Notes under the pieces: model-generated | What the model was told of the DNA's origin: nothing | The model's input: only the letters and a program-made list of their open reading frames with translations | Database searches by the model: none | Source: Ichthyophis bannanicus | Taxonomy: Eukaryota; Chordata; Amphibia; Gymnophiona; Ichthyophiidae | DNA length: 64,000 nucleotides | Assembly: GCA_033557465.1 (NCBI GenBank) | Contig: CM066045.1 | Coordinates: 137,847,596 to 137,911,595, forward strand | Direction: 5' to 3' | Program-made: the position numbers and the translations under genes | Shown here: piece after piece, positions 63,735 through 64,000 of the stretch | Numbering within the stretch: the stretch's first letter is position 1 | Layout: every line of letters starts with the position of its first letter

Positions 63735-64000
63735 AATTCCAGAGTTTGATAATGCGCTGAGAGAAAAAATATTTTCTCTGATTAGTCTTAAATGTGCCAC
63801 ATTATAGTTTCATTGCATGTCTTCCTACTTTTTGAAGTAAACAACCGATCTACATTTACCCATTCCATTCTTTATTTTATAGACCTCGATCATATCTCCC
63901 CTCAGCCGTCTCTTTTTCAAGTTGAAGAGCCCTAACCTTATAAGCCTCTCCTCACAGGGTATTCTTCTATCTCCTTTATCATTTTGATCTCACTTCTCTG
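63735..64000 (-). mobile_element. CR1 LINE 3' coding fragment, runs off the window
   Basis: Homologous to 44510-44760 (shared CTCAGCCGTCTCTTTTTC and AAATATTTTCT), the CR1 C-terminal coding region on the minus strand. The frame is broken. Confidence 0.8.

Overview
This window looks like vertebrate nuclear DNA made almost entirely of nested transposable elements. There are no operons, Shine-Dalgarno sites or dense coding. The visible families are CR1-clade and L2-clade LINEs, a DIRS tyrosine-recombinase retrotransposon with intact reading frames, a Ty3/Gypsy element with a SCAN-like Gag and a dUTPase, hAT-like MITEs, and a 3.5-4 kb Harbinger-like non-autonomous DNA element present four times. 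This mix (young DIRS, CR1 and L2 together) best fits an amphibian, perhaps a caecilian, but that is inference. No complete host gene is visible. Two possible host exons lie on the minus strand (38495-38595 and 39903-39944).

Layout. Positions 1-11353 are Harbinger-like copy 1, entered from outside the window. A 5'-truncated CR1 (1176-2893) and an apparently intact DIRS element (3878-9500) are inserted in it. 11354-11966 is the 3' end of another DIRS family. 12060-13440 holds decayed CR1 and unclassified sequence. 13443-19890 is an L2-type LINE interrupted by Harbinger-like copy 2 (13940-18035, TSD CAT) and by a solo LTR with a long ORF (18323-19806, TSD CTGT). 20221-26870 is a CR1 fragment interrupted by a full-length L2-type LINE (20591-25688). 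That LINE has eight 199-bp promoter-like monomers and a 130-bp target duplication. 28174-33242 is Harbinger-like copy 3 (TSD TAA), carrying a 1.16-kb palindrome and a hAT MITE. 34170-38157 is a complex inverted-repeat element with a C-rich minisatellite. 38160-40440 is the least repetitive stretch and holds the possible exons. 41150-49896 is a degenerate CR1 interrupted by a second, nearly full-length CR1 on the opposite strand. 50218-60863 is Harbinger-like copy 4, split by a 6.9-kb LTR element (50328-57204, TSD CGTT). 60864-63730 is a minus-strand L2-type LINE, and 63735-64000 is the end of another CR1.

The most unusual system is the LTR element together with the related solo LTR. The element has Gag with a SCAN-like region, a protease, a dUTPase, RT and RNase H, but no integrase. 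Its pol frame runs through the polypurine tract into the LTR, where a 327-codon basic, Arg/Gly/Ser/Tyr-rich ORF starts in phase with the first LTR base. The solo LTR carries a 339-codon ORF in exactly the same phase. The second notable system is the L2-type LINE with tandem 5' promoter-like monomers, an arrangement best known from rodent L1.
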